A DNA stretch of 64,000 nucleotides from Dictyobacter vulcani (GCF_008974265.1 NZ_BKZW01000001.1:1922001-1986000), one strand, 5' to 3'. Positions 36,425 to 45,692 are shown, counted from the stretch's first letter. The notes: generated by a model not told the origin, from the letters alone. A program made the numbers and translations.

Positions 36425-37677
36425 TTACGGATAAATACCACGCAGTTCAGTGGCTTCCGCTACCCGACTGACAGCAAGCAAGTAAGCGCCCATGCGTAAA
36501 TTGGTATCTTGCGATTCTGCTTTTGTCATCACAGCCTTGAAGGCGCGCGACATAATCGCTTCCAACCGCTGATTAATCTCGTTTTCAGACCAGAAGAAAT
36601 GCTGTAGATCCTGGACCCATTCAAAATAGCTCACTGTAACACCACCGGCATTAGCCAGAATATCTGGCACGACCATGACGCCATTTGCGTTAAGGATACG
36701 ATCAGCCTCAACATTTGTTGGTCCATTAGCAGCTTCGACCACCAGCCGGGCCTGAACACGACCAGCGTTTTCTTTGGTCAGCTGATTCTCAAGAGCGGCA
36801 GGGATCAAAATATCGCAGGGAAGCTCCAGCAACTCACGATTGGTTACCGGTTCGGTACCCGGCATACCACGCAGGCTGCCATGTTCACGCGAGAAGCGCA
36901 TGGCGGTTGGCACATCAATACCGCGTGGATTATAAATGCCTCCGCTGATATCGCTCAGGCCAACAATTTTACAGCCTGATTCGTGTAAAAGGCGAGCAGT
37001 GATACCACCGACATTACCAAAACCCTGGATGACAACCGAACAATTTTCTGGAAGCATGTCAAGGTGGCGCATCGCGGCCTTCGTAACAACCTGTACACCA
37101 CGAGCCGTAGCGTCCAGGCGTCCTTCACTTCCACCAATGGCCAATGGCTTGCCTGTAATGGCCGCTGGCACCGAGTAACCTTGATGCATAGAATATGTAT
37201 CCATCATCCAGGCCATTACCTGTGGATTCGTATTCATATCAGGTGCTGGAATATCACTATTCGGGCCCATCAAGATGGAAATTTCAGTCGCATAACGACG
37301 GCTGAGACGCTCAAGCTCCCCACGGGACATCTGGTGGGGATCACAAATAACACCGCCTTTAGCGCCTCCAAAAGGGATATCTACCACGGCGCATTTCCAG
37401 GTCATCCACATCGCCAGAGCCCGCACCTCATCCAATGAGACTTCAGGACTGAAGCGAATACCGCCCTTGGCAGGGCCGCGGTTGATGTTGTGTTGAACTC
37501 GATACCCGGTATACATGCGCACATCCCCATTATCCAGGCGAACGGGAAAATTGACGATGAGTTCGCGTTTGGGGCACGCAGAATATTGCGCATTGACTGG
37601 GATAGGCCGAGCCGGTCTGCAGCCTCATCAAACTGAGCTACCGCGACGGCATAAGGATTAACAATATCGACAACCAT
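36425..37677 (-). CDS. Glu/Leu/Phe/Val dehydrogenase (glutamate dehydrogenase), frame broken near N-terminus
   Basis: The bulk of the protein (from 37522 down) is a glutamate dehydrogenase: MYTGYRVQHNINRGPAKGGI, WKCAVVDIPFGGAKGGV (catalytic Lys region), GPNSDIPAPDMNT, VIQGFGNVGG (NAD(P) fold) and ILANAGGVTVSYFEW. Its first 36 residues are in another frame (VNPYAVAVAQFDEAADRLGL, SQSMRNILRAP). One A added to the short A run at 37568-37570 (plus-strand TTT) joins them as APKRELIVNFPVRLDNGDVR, which is the family sequence. Restored length is 417 residues, normal for the family. It interconverts glutamate and 2-oxoglutarate; an arginase and ilvE lie nearby. GAGGAGG lies 12 bases before the ATG. 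Confidence 0.85.
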
Positions 37678-38035
37678 GATAAAGGTGAACCTCCTCGAAC
37701 CTGGTTAACATACAACCAGGCTGCTACGCTGCACGAAAAAGCCTCTTTGCTTCCCACACTCCACATGATAAGTTTCAGAATAGTAACATATCATACACGT
37801 AATCAGATATAACACCGATACAGCTAGTACCAATGTCACAGAGTGAGGAGGCCTGGAGAGCACCATTTACTCTGAAAAGTTCGCCGTGCTCACTCACCCT
37901 GATCAACGTTGAGCACATACGCTTCAGCGATAGTATGTGCCTAACGGTAAAAACCCGCCGATTAGGGGCGGGCTCATATCTGATCTATATGCTACCCAGT
38001 ATATCACTAATCTTCAAATATGGGCAAGCTAGCAA
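37678..38035 (-). promoter_or_regulatory. structured leader of gdh with promoter and early terminator
   Basis: On the minus strand, TTGCCC and TATACT with an 18-base spacer lie near 38000-38028. About 30 bases later CCCGCC/GGCGGG (37954-37972) followed by five T forms an intrinsic terminator pointing towards gdh. Downstream is a hairpin GCACATAC/GTATGTGC (37913-37940), then GAGTGAG (37841-37847) which can pair with CTCACTC (37889-37895), and GAGCAC (37858-37863) which can pair with GTGCTC (37886-37891). The last two pairings share bases and exclude one another. This looks like attenuation control; no known riboswitch class was recognised. Confidence 0.4.
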
Positions 38036-38077
38036 ACAGCAATTTTCTTAAATGTTTCACCACCCACTAAAATTTTT

Positions 38078-38168
38078 GAGCGCCTTTGGCGCTCCAAGGG
38101 CTTTAAGTGTGGGCGCTTTAGGGCCCGAGTGCGGCTGGCAGTATGATCCCCCATGAGAGGGGGAATCA
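38078..38168 (+). ncRNA. omega-RNA-like / IS200-IS605 right-end-like segment without tnpB
   Basis: A chain of stems: GAGCGC/GCGCTC (38078-38094), GGGC/GCCC around 38111-38126, then GTATGAT directly before CCCCC/GGGGG (38148-38163) and AATCAAA. The order TATGA, hairpin, TCAA at the 3' end is how TnpB-associated omega-RNAs and IS605 right ends finish, as I remember them. No tnpB, tnpA or iscB frame is nearby. If correct, the bases after about 38169 would be the guide. Confidence 0.35.
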
Positions 38169-38192
38169 AACACTATGAATAGACAAGCATCA

Positions 38193-38222
38193 TAGACAAA
38201 GTTCCACGGCAGTGCATATAAT
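38193..38222 (+). promoter_or_regulatory. promoter of the arginase gene
   Basis: TAGACA (38193-38198), 18-base spacer and TATAAT (38217-38222). In the leader just downstream, CTCCT can pair with AGGAG at 38252-38256 and might hide that ribosome-binding sequence. Confidence 0.6.
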
Positions 38223-38323
38223 GAAAACAACACCTCCTGCGCTCAACGGCGAGGAGATTTGGAGTGTTTGATTTACGAGCAGTATCGCCAGCATGCAATG
38301 GCGAACAGAGGTGCAATTTTCTT

Positions 38324-39217
38324 ATGCGTATCCGTGTTATTGGCGCCCCAATTGACTTAGGCGCAGACCGACGTGGGGTTGATATTGGACCCCGAGCTAT
38401 CCGTTATGCGGGTCTGATTGACCAGCTACAACAGCTTGGCCATAGTGTCCATGACGTTGGGAACATCAATATTCCACTTCCAGAGAACCAGCCAACTGGC
38501 AATCCCCGTTTGAAATATCTTGAACCAATTACTCATCTGGCGGAGGAACTCGCTGATAACGTCAGTGAAGCCCTGCGCGATCAAGAATTTCCATTGATTC
38601 TGGGTGGCGACCATAGTATGTCACTGGGTTCCATCACTGGAGTGGCACGCGAGCACAAAAATGTTGGTGTAATCTGGGTGGATGCCCACGCTGATTTTAA
38701 TGTGGAAGACACCACCCCCTCTGGCAATATCCATGGCATGATCCTGGCGGCTCTGGCAGGCCTGGGTGATCCAAGCCTGGTGAATGTTGATAATTGGGCC
38801 CCAAAAATTGATAAAAACAAGATCGTGATCGTCGGTGCCCGCGACCTCGATACAGGCGAACAAAAGCTACTACGCGAACAGAATATCCATGTCTTCACAA
38901 TGTCAGACCTGGATCGCCGTGGCATCTCCGAAGTAATGCGCCAGGCCATTGAAATCGCCGGAGCCGACAATGGTCCTATTCACCTGAGCCTGGATATGGA
39001 TTCCCTGGATCCACGTGAGGCTCCTGGCGTAGGAACACCTGTACGTGGTGGTCTAAGCTACCGTGAAGCGCACTTCGCAATGGAGATGCTGGCAGAGAGC
39101 CAGCGCCTGGTATCAATGGATGTGGTGGAAGTCAACTCGATTCTGGACCGTGAAAACACGACCGCCCAGTTAGCTGTCGAGCTCACACTCTCAGCACTGG
39201 GAAAAAAGATCCTCTAA
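38324..39217 (+). CDS. rocF: arginase
   Basis: A 297-residue ureohydrolase of the arginase branch, hydrolysing arginine to ornithine and urea. Mn-binding motifs: LGGDHSMSLGS, VDAHADFN, SGNIHGM and LSLDMDSLDPREAPGVGTPV; the N-terminus IRVIGAPIDLGADRRGVDIG is the arginase form. I chose ATG 38324 (AGAGGTG ten bases upstream) because homologues begin at MxIRVIG. A GTG at 38264, in frame and seven bases after GAGGAG, would add 20 residues and cannot be excluded. Confidence 0.93.
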   Translation: MRIRVIGAPIDLGADRRGVDIGPRAIRYAGLIDQLQQLGHSVHDVGNINIPLPENQPTGNPRLKYLEPITHLAEELADNVSEALRDQEFPLILGGDHSMSLGSITGVAREHKNVGVIWVDAHADFNVEDTTPSGNIHGMILAALAGLGDPSLVNVDNWAPKIDKNKIVIVGARDLDTGEQKLLREQNIHVFTMSDLDRRGISEVMRQAIEIAGADNGPIHLSLDMDSLDPREAPGVGTPVRGGLSYREAHFAMEMLAESQRLVSMDVVEVNSILDRENTTAQLAVELTLSALGKKIL

Positions 39218-39282
39218 CATTTTTTGGGTATGTAAAAAGACGGTTCCAATATCAGTCTCACTACGTTGTAGTTATATATCCT

Positions 39283-39318
39283 TGAGGTTGTTGATATCCC
39301 ATGAGTTCAACAACCTCA
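39283..39318 (+). terminator. hairpin after the arginase gene
   Basis: Perfect 12-bp stem (39283-39294 with 39307-39318) between arginase and ilvE. No T-tract follows; it may be a terminator or part of an ilvE leader. Confidence 0.5.
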
Positions 39319-39385
39319 CATCCAAACATATTATTCAAAAAGGAGGAGAGGTAAGTAGCAGCAGTGCAGCTTATCCACACTGACT

Positions 39386-40321
39386 ATGGATGCAAAAATG
39401 CTCTATATGAATGGTGAATTCATTCCCGCTGAGCGTGGCTTTATCTCCGTACGCACCCATGGCTTCTCCTATGGCACGGGTGTCTTTGAGGGCATTCGCG
39501 GCTATTGGAATGAAGACCACAAGCAGGTCTACCTGTTCCGTTTACGTGAACACTATGAACGTCTGCTTCGTTCTTGCAAGATCATGCGAATCAACCTGCC
39601 CTATAGCGTTGAGAGCCTGATTGAGATCAGTGCAGAACTGGTCAGGCGCAATGAGCAGCACCAGGACGTCTACCTGCGTCCCGTGGCTTACAAGAGCGAT
39701 GAAATTATCGGCGTACGTTTGCACGGACTGAAAGATGATTATATCTTAACCTCTGAGCCAATGGGCAACTATGTCGAGATCGGTGGCCTGCGCTGCGGCG
39801 TCTCTTCCTGGCGACGTATCGACGACAACGCCATTCCGGCTCGTGCTAAAATCTGCGGCAGTTATGTGAATGCGGCCTTCGCCAAAACCGAAGCCATCCA
39901 GAATGGCTTTGACGAAGCTATCATGCTCAATCACGATGGCCATGTTTCTGAGGGTAGCGCGGAAAACATCTTCCTGCTCCAGAACGGTGAACTGATCACA
40001 CCAGCACCATCAGAAAACATCCTGCTGGGTATTACCAGGGACACCGTTATGCAACTGGCTAAGGCCGAACTGGGCATCAACGTCCGTGAACGCCAGATCG
40101 ACCGCACCGAGCTCTATACCGCCGACGAGATCCTCCTCTGCGGCACAGGAGCCCAGATTGCACCGGTGATTGAGGTAGACCATAATCCCGTTGGCACAGG
40201 CACGGTTGGTCCCGTCGCCCAAAAGCTTCAGGACCTCTACTTCGACGTCGTACGCGGCCGCAATCCTAAATACCTGGATTGGTGTACTCCCGCTTACGTT
40301 GAAGTCGCTTCACAGCGCTAA
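39386..40321 (+). CDS. ilvE: branched-chain amino acid aminotransferase
   Basis: A 311-residue class IV PLP aminotransferase. Early motif ISVRTHGFSYGTGVFEGIRG, the PLP lysine in IPARAKICGSYVNAAFAK, then FDEAIMLNHDGHVSEGSAEN, GITRDTV and LLCGTGAQIAPV. It performs the last step of Val, Leu and Ile synthesis with glutamate as donor, which fits its closeness to gdh. A strong GGAGGAGAGG is about 35 bases upstream of the ATG, farther than normal; an in-frame extension is blocked by a TAG at 39356. Confidence 0.95.
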   Translation: MDAKMLYMNGEFIPAERGFISVRTHGFSYGTGVFEGIRGYWNEDHKQVYLFRLREHYERLLRSCKIMRINLPYSVESLIEISAELVRRNEQHQDVYLRPVAYKSDEIIGVRLHGLKDDYILTSEPMGNYVEIGGLRCGVSSWRRIDDNAIPARAKICGSYVNAAFAKTEAIQNGFDEAIMLNHDGHVSEGSAENIFLLQNGELITPAPSENILLGITRDTVMQLAKAELGINVRERQIDRTELYTADEILLCGTGAQIAPVIEVDHNPVGTGTVGPVAQKLQDLYFDVVRGRNPKYLDWCTPAYVEVASQR

Positions 40322-40340
40322 GACAATCCTCAAACAGCAA

Positions 40341-40394
40341 CAGACACAAAGAAAGTCCTGTCGGCAATCGTCGACAGGACTTTCTTTGTGTCTG
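40341..40394. terminator. bidirectional terminator between ilvE and rpsI
   Basis: Perfect 23-bp inverted repeat (40341-40363 with 40372-40394), 8-nt loop. It closes the whole ribosomal supercluster on the minus strand and ilvE on the plus strand. Confidence 0.92.
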
Positions 40395-40435
40395 TACCCA
40401 TGAAAGCGACAACAGGGTCGCCAACCGGTTGAAAA

Positions 40436-40846
40436 CTAACGCTTTGTGTACTGTGGAGCCTTACGAGCGCGTTTCAAGCCTGGTTTCTTTCTTTCTTTCA
40501 TACGTGGGTCACGTGTCAGGTAGCCAGCTTTACGCAGGGCCAGCTTGAAATCAGGATTCAAGCGTACCAGTGCGCGAGCCAGACCATGACGGATAGCGCC
40601 GGCCTGGCCGCTAGCGCCACCACCGACCACACGAACGGTCAGGGTATAGTTATCGCCCAGATCAAGGACACGCAGAGGTGCAGCTACTGCAGCCAGATGT
40701 GTGTCGCGCTGCCCAAAATAGTTATGAGCAGTTTTATCATTGATAGTGATGCTACCATCGCCATTTGGGAAGAGGCGTACGCGAGCTACAGCCGTTTTAC
40801 GCCGTCCCATACCGTAGTAGTATTCACCTTTGGTGGTGTCAGCCAA
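40436..40846 (-). CDS. rpsI: 30S ribosomal protein S9
   Basis: A 136-residue S9: GRRKTAVARVRLFPNGDGSI, GGGASGQAGAIRHGLARALV and the conserved basic tail ending RKAPQYTKR, whose last Arg reaches the P-site tRNA. It follows rplM by 16 bp, the standard rplM-rpsI pair, and is the last gene of the ribosomal supercluster. Confidence 0.98.
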   Translation of the reverse strand: MADTTKGEYYYGMGRRKTAVARVRLFPNGDGSITINDKTAHNYFGQRDTHLAAVAAPLRVLDLGDNYTLTVRVVGGGASGQAGAIRHGLARALVRLNPDFKLALRKAGYLTRDPRMKERKKPGLKRARKAPQYTKR

Positions 40847-40862
40847 GGTAGGTTCTCCTTCT

Positions 40863-41333
40863 TTACTTTGCCTCAGTAGCCTGCTTCAACAATGCCTCAG
40901 GGCCCGTCCAGATCACTGGCTTCTGAGCCTCATGTGGATGGGTAGCACCAGCGTAAATCTTCAAGCGTGACATTACCTGGGTACCCAGGCGATTGTGCAT
41001 CACCATACCGCGAACGGCATGCTCAAGAGCACGCTCTGGATACCTGCCTTCCAGGGTTTGACGCAAAGTTGTCTTTTTCAAGCCGCCAGGATACTGTGAA
41101 TGGCGATAGTACACCTTCTGTTCCATGCGATTACCAGTAACGGCAATCTTATCGGCATTGATCACGATCACAAAGTCCCCACTATTGAGGTGTGGCGTGA
41201 ATGTAGGTTTATGTTTACCGCGCAAGATCTGCGCAATCTGAGTCGCGATGCGGCCCAGTACCTGCCCCTCGGCGTCGATGACATACCAACTCGGTTGCAG
41301 ATCAGCGGCCTTGGCGCTATATGTCTTCATCAT
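40863..41333 (-). CDS. rplM: 50S ribosomal protein L13
   Basis: A 156-residue L13 with WYVIDAEGQVLGRIATQIAQ, LRGKHKPTFTPHLNSGDFVI and GMVMHNRLGTQVMSRLKIY. Two tandem ATG codons (41333 and 41330) are possible; the first overlaps the truA stop in ATGA and has GGAG nine bases upstream. A C-terminal 15-residue extension (KPVIWTGPEALLKQATEAK) exceeds the E. coli protein. Confidence 0.98.
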   Translation of the reverse strand: MMKTYSAKAADLQPSWYVIDAEGQVLGRIATQIAQILRGKHKPTFTPHLNSGDFVIVINADKIAVTGNRMEQKVYYRHSQYPGGLKKTTLRQTLEGRYPERALEHAVRGMVMHNRLGTQVMSRLKIYAGATHPHEAQKPVIWTGPEALLKQATEAK

Positions 41334-42124
41334 CGTTCGTTACTCCAAACTTCTCCAGGATAATCAACCCGTACCAGACACAGCCCATGTGGTGGGGCCG
41401 CTGAACCAGGGTGCGTCTTCTCCGCACGTTGCACGATAGTTATAAATTCTTCAAGACAGAGACGCTTCTGTCCTACCAGCAATAACGTGCCAACCATTCT
41501 ACGAACCTGCCCCGTGAGAAAGGCATCGGCAGTAAAATCACAATATATGAGTTCATTCGCCTCTGGACGTAGACAACGTGCTTCTAACATTGTACGAACA
41601 CAGGAATGTGGTCCTGGCTTCAATGGATTCGATTTATAGGGACTATGCCCAAAAGCTCCAAAATCCTTGCGCCCTACCAGCACCTCGCAGGCTTGATTCA
41701 TCAGATCAACATCCAGCTCTTTCGAGCAATGGTAGCTAAATCTGGACCTCAAAGCTGTCGGTGCCAGGTCATTCCAGATCGTATAGCGATAGGAACGACT
41801 GCAGGCACTAAAGCGGGCGTGAAACCGTTTGGGGACTTCACGCACCCACCGTACCACCACGGTGTTGGGTAAGACGGCGTTTAATGCGCGTAGCCACACC
41901 TCAGGATCGCGCTGCACATGAGCGGTAAAGGTGATTACCTGTCCACTTGCATGCACCCCGGCATCGGTTCGGCCAGCGCCATTAACCACAGAAAAGGCGC
42001 CATCAGAGACACGCGAAATTGCTAACTCCAGGGCCCCTTGTACCGTTGCACCATGGCCTTCAGCTTGTCGCTGAAAACCACGGAATTCGGTACCATCATA
42101 CTCAATACCACAAGCTATGTTCAT
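41330..42124 (-). CDS. truA: tRNA pseudouridine38-40 synthase
   Basis: A 264-residue TruA. The catalytic Asp is in GAGRTDAGVHASGQV near residue 53; other motifs are YDGTEFRGFQRQ, RFHARFSACSRSYRYTIW and DAFLTGQVRRMVGTL. It modifies the tRNA anticodon arm at positions 38-40. The gene lies between rplQ and rplM, the usual place, and overlaps rplM by four bases. Confidence 0.96.
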   Translation of the reverse strand: MNIACGIEYDGTEFRGFQRQAEGHGATVQGALELAISRVSDGAFSVVNGAGRTDAGVHASGQVITFTAHVQRDPEVWLRALNAVLPNTVVVRWVREVPKRFHARFSACSRSYRYTIWNDLAPTALRSRFSYHCSKELDVDLMNQACEVLVGRKDFGAFGHSPYKSNPLKPGPHSCVRTMLEARCLRPEANELIYCDFTADAFLTGQVRRMVGTLLLVGQKRLCLEEFITIVQRAEKTHPGSAAPPHGLCLVRVDYPGEVWSNER

Positions 42125-42186
42125 ATGTTATTGTTCAATATCAAAGGGATAGACGCGATACACCAGGTTCCGCGATCAATATATCC

Positions 42187-42813
42187 CTATACCAGGGCGA
42201 TCTGCGCGATTTCGGCAGCGTCACCCTTACGGCGGCCGAGCTTCGTAATACGTGTGTAGCCACCAGGACGACCGAGATAGCGAGGTGCCAGTTCTTCAAA
42301 CAGCTTTTTGACAACCAGCTCATCGGGCAGGGCGCTTAAGATCAAGCGGCGAGCATGCAGCTCAATGACCATTGAATGGTAAGCAGCCTGCAAAGCCTTT
42401 TCGGCTTCATTCTCATTTGGGAAGATGGCCAGCAGCTCTTCGCGGCGGGCTTTCAACTTATCTTCCTGGAATTTGCGGCCCTTGTCAGTTAAAGGAGCTT
42501 TCTGCACTTTGGCGCGCTCTTCGTTTGAAGCAACGCTATGCTTCAAAGAGAAACGACCCTTACGTGCAAACTCCAGAACCTTCGTAGCCTGCTCTTCATC
42601 AGATACAACTGAGGCCAGATGTTTACGGGCATCTTCACGCCCTTTTACAGCCACAGAAATTAACTTTTCAGCCTCACCACGGATCGCGCGTGCGCGTGCT
42701 TCAGTGGTCTGAATACGGTCGTAACGGATGAGCCCTGCCATCAAGTTACGGCGCGCAGACCGCCGACGCGGCTCTGGCATATTCATCCGGTTACCGGCAA
42801 TTCGGTGCCTCAC
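42187..42813 (-). CDS. rplQ: 50S ribosomal protein L17, long form
   Basis: A 208-residue L17, about 70-90 residues longer than common L17. The first 75 residues are standard ([46 protein letters not shown]). The extra length is a charged helical insertion ([40 protein letters not shown]) before the conserved end [20 protein letters not shown]. The GTG at 42813 is one base after the rpoA stop and six bases after GGAGG. Confidence 0.95.
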   Translation of the reverse strand: MRHRIAGNRMNMPEPRRRSARRNLMAGLIRYDRIQTTEARARAIRGEAEKLISVAVKGREDARKHLASVVSDEEQATKVLEFARKGRFSLKHSVASNEERAKVQKAPLTDKGRKFQEDKLKARREELLAIFPNENEAEKALQAAYHSMVIELHARRLILSALPDELVVKKLFEELAPRYLGRPGGYTRITKLGRRKGDAAEIAQIALV

Positions 42814-42814
42814 C

Positions 42815-43795
42815 TTATTCCTCCATTTCGTGATCGCCGTCCAAATCGGCTCCGACGGTGCTCGTGCGCGGATTAGGCAGGAAGTTTCGTGCAAGTAGAC
42901 GCTCGCGCAGCTCCTGCAAACTCTTCTCGCCGAAATTGCGTACACCCAAAAGATCTTCCTCGTTCATCGAGAGGACCTGACCAACCTTCGTGATATTGCT
43001 ACGCTTCAAACAGTTGTAAGCGCGCACCGAGAGATCAAGTTCCTCAATCGGAGTATCATAAATCTTCTGAGGGATGGGCAAGCTGCTCAAAGGTGCTTTA
43101 TCAATCTCAGGCACCTCAGCACGATAATTGGCGAGCAGAGTAAAATGCCGCACCAGAATATCCGCACTTTGCCGCAACGCCTCATCAGGCGTAATCGTTC
43201 CATCCGTCGTGATTTCAAGAACAATTTTATCAAAATTTGTCATCTGCCCTACACGTGTGTGCTCAACGGTGTAATTCACCTTTTGCACCGGCGTGTAGAT
43301 AGCATCAACTGGGATCACCCCGATAGGCTGGTCCTCTTTTGAGTCGGCAGGAACATAGCCTCTACCAGTCTCAACGACCAGCTCCATGTCGAGGCGAGCA
43401 TTGTCGTTGTCGAGCGTTGCAATATGCAGCTCAGGATTAACAATCTCTACCGTACTGGGAGCGATGATATCAGCTGCAGTCACTTCGCGCTCACCGCTCA
43501 CTTCCAGACGCATCGATACAGGATGGTCCGAGAAGGAGCGTAGGCGAAGACGTTTGACATTTAGCACAATATCGGTTACATCTTCCATCACATAAGGGAC
43601 GTCCTGGAACTCGTGTTGCACACCCTCGATCCGAATAGAGGTGACAGCCGCACCAGGCAACGAAGACAGCAACACGCGCCGCAACGAATTACCCAGGGTC
43701 ATACCATACCCGGCCTCTAACGGTTCAATATCATAGCTCGCATAATTTCCAAGTGTCTTTGTATTTTTAATGCGAGGCAGTGCAATATCTAGCAA
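42815..43795 (-). CDS. rpoA: DNA-directed RNA polymerase subunit alpha
   Basis: A 326-residue alpha subunit. The assembly domain includes [20 protein letters not shown] and [20 protein letters not shown]; the C-terminal domain has [40 protein letters not shown] and [10 protein letters not shown], which bind UP elements and activators. It lies between rpsD and rplQ. The 247-bp gap to rpsD contains GTGATCCTG/CAGGATCAC, a 9-bp hairpin near 43909-43928, and no gene. Confidence 0.98.
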   Translation of the reverse strand: MLDIALPRIKNTKTLGNYASYDIEPLEAGYGMTLGNSLRRVLLSSLPGAAVTSIRIEGVQHEFQDVPYVMEDVTDIVLNVKRLRLRSFSDHPVSMRLEVSGEREVTAADIIAPSTVEIVNPELHIATLDNDNARLDMELVVETGRGYVPADSKEDQPIGVIPVDAIYTPVQKVNYTVEHTRVGQMTNFDKIVLEITTDGTITPDEALRQSADILVRHFTLLANYRAEVPEIDKAPLSSLPIPQKIYDTPIEELDLSVRAYNCLKRSNITKVGQVLSMNEEDLLGVRNFGEKSLQELRERLLARNFLPNPRTSTVGADLDGDHEMEE

Positions 43796-44042
43796 GGTTC
43801 TAACCTGCCTTTCTTTTTCTACCAGGTTCAGTAGTGCTCACATGACCTAAACAGCCAGGGAGACAAAGGCCAGAACGCTGGTAGTCCAAGAGTTCTTCGC
43901 CCTGATGTGATCCTGTGCAGGATCACCCAGGCACGGACCTAACCCTTCTAACACACATGCCAGCGACACTTGGCATCGTACCTTTTGTCGCATCAGCAAA
44001 GAGCGCGGGCGTGTGCCATGAAGTCTCCGCCGACTCAACCTA

Positions 44043-44669
44043 TTATCGCTGATAATACTCAACCACCATCTGCTCATCAAAGGGCAACTCGAGGTCTGCT
44101 CGTGATGGAATGGTGACAACACGACCTGAAAGGTCATTGGTGTTCAAGCTTAACCAGGTGGGGACACCCTTCTGAGCGAGAAGCAATGCACGTGTTTTGA
44201 AGTATTCAGTACCTTTGCTGCGCTCACGAACGGTGATCACGTCATTTGGCTTGGCAATGAAAGAAGGAATATCTGTCTTGCGGCCATTGACTGCGAAGTG
44301 ACCATGGTTTACCAGCTGGCGAGCCTGTGCGCGCGAATCGGCCAGACCCAGGCGATAGACCAGGTTGTCCAGGCGCATTTCCAGAATCTGCAAGAGATTC
44401 TCGCTGGTTTTGCCGGGGCGATTAGCAGCAGCACCAAAGTGTTTTACGAACTGGCGCTCCAGCACACCATAGGTGCGGCGTACGCGCTGTTTCTCGCGCA
44501 ACTGCTTGGCATAACCCGACTCTTTACGGACACGGCTGGCACCATGCTGTCCAGGACGTGTGTTGCGGCGCTCAAGTGTGCACTTTGTCATGCACTTGTC
44601 GCCCTTTAAGAAAAGTTTTACCCCCTCACGTCGGCACAACTTGCAGACGGGGCCGGTATAACGTGCCAT
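44043..44669 (-). CDS. rpsD: 30S ribosomal protein S4 (zinc-binding form)
   Basis: A 208-residue S4. The N-terminus has CKLCRREGVKLFLKGDKCMT then KC, a four-cysteine zinc site (C+ type). The S4 RNA-binding domain is LDNLVYRLGLADSRAQARQL, VNHGHFAVNG. It starts 31 bp after rpsK ends. S4 binds 16S rRNA first and represses the alpha operon in E. coli. Confidence 0.98.
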   Translation of the reverse strand: MARYTGPVCKLCRREGVKLFLKGDKCMTKCTLERRNTRPGQHGASRVRKESGYAKQLREKQRVRRTYGVLERQFVKHFGAAANRPGKTSENLLQILEMRLDNLVYRLGLADSRAQARQLVNHGHFAVNGRKTDIPSFIAKPNDVITVRERSKGTEYFKTRALLLAQKGVPTWLSLNTNDLSGRVVTIPSRADLELPFDEQMVVEYYQR

Positions 44670-44700
44670 CTAGTTCTATCCTCCTCACCGATCAGTCCGG

Positions 44701-45099
44701 CTATACACGACGACGCTTGGGTGGTCGGCAGCCATTGTGCGGAATAGGTGTAACATCTGTAATTGAAGTGACTGAGAGACCGGCCTGCTGCAATGAGCGG
44801 ATAGCTGCCTCACGGCCAGAGCCAGGGCCTTTCACGAAGACGTCAATCTGTCGCAGGCCATGCTCCATCGCTTTACGGGCTGCCGTTTCAGCAGTCACCT
44901 GGGCGGCGTAAGGAGTGCTCTTACGAGAGCCTTTGAAGCCCTGCCCACCAGAGCTACCCCAGGAAAGCACATTTCCGTTCGGGTCGGTGAGGGTCACAAT
45001 AGTATTGTTAAATGTGGCCTGGATATGGGCCTGTCCTCGGGGAACGGATTTCCGTTCACGCCGCCTGACCTTGCCAGTTGGTTTCTTTTTGTCTGCCAT
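44701..45099 (-). CDS. rpsK: 30S ribosomal protein S11
   Basis: A 132-residue S11: [60 protein letters not shown] and the end [13 protein letters not shown]. It sits between rpsM and rpsD in the alpha operon. Confidence 0.98.
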   Translation of the reverse strand: MADKKKPTGKVRRRERKSVPRGQAHIQATFNNTIVTLTDPNGNVLSWGSSGGQGFKGSRKSTPYAAQVTAETAARKAMEHGLRQIDVFVKGPGSGREAAIRSLQQAGLSVTSITDVTPIPHNGCRPPKRRRV

Positions 45100-45120
45100 T
45101 TTTACAATCTCTCTCCTGCG

Positions 45121-45501
45121 TTACTTCTTCGCTGCTTTCTTCTTACCAGCTACTGTTCGTTTTGGACCACGGCGTGTGCGCGCATTTGTACGCGTACGCT
45201 GGCCCCGCACCGGCAGGTTGCGGCGGTGGCGCATACCACGATAGCAGTTGATCTCGATCAGCCGTTTGATATTCATATCAACTTCACGGCGCAGGTCGCC
45301 TTCAACCTTAAATTCGCGGTCAATTACTTCACGGAGACGATTGACTTCTTCTTCGGTCAGATTCTTTACCCGTGTATCTGGATTAATGCGTGTTCTGTCC
45401 AGGATCTTGCGACTTGTTGTCAGCCCAATTCCATAGATGTAGCACAGCGAAATCTCCACACGCTTCTCTCGCGGAATGTCAACGCCGGCGATTCTTGCCA
45501 T
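45121..45501 (-). CDS. rpsM: 30S ribosomal protein S13
   Basis: A 126-residue S13: [51 protein letters not shown] and [17 protein letters not shown], ending with a Lys-rich tail. It contacts the 50S head bridge. Located after rpmJ. Confidence 0.98.
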   Translation of the reverse strand: MARIAGVDIPREKRVEISLCYIYGIGLTTSRKILDRTRINPDTRVKNLTEEEVNRLREVIDREFKVEGDLRREVDMNIKRLIEINCYRGMRHRRNLPVRGQRTRTNARTRRGPKRTVAGKKKAAKK

Positions 45502-45575
45502 CTTTTCCTCCAGCTTGCGTTTCGACTTTCAATGCTGCTTGCTTACGCTCGAAACTTGAAACCCGAAACTTCTGA

Positions 45576-45692
45576 TTAGCCTTGTTTCTGTTTATGTTTA
45601 GGGTCTTTGCTACAAATTACCATGACCACACGATTGCGGCGAATGATTTTGCAGCCATCACAGCGCGGTTTAACTGAGGCGCTTACTTTCAT
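45576..45692 (-). CDS. rpmJ: 50S ribosomal protein L36
   Basis: A 38-residue L36, [20 protein letters not shown] followed by [18 protein letters not shown]. The zinc ligands Cys-x2-Cys, Cys and His are all present. AGGAGAGG precedes the ATG. It lies between infA and rpsM, its standard place. Confidence 0.97.
   Translation of the reverse strand: MKVSASVKPRCDGCKIIRRNRVVMVICSKDPKHKQKQG

Noticed and set aside
38264..38323. A 20-codon N-terminal extension of arginase starting at GTG 38264
   Set aside because: The extension is unlike other arginases and the ATG at 38324 has an acceptable ribosome-binding site, though the upstream site is stronger and the question stays open.
43847..44137. Minus-strand frame between rpsD and rpoA
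   Set aside because: It overlaps the rpsD end, has no ribosome-binding site and does not resemble a ribosomal protein.
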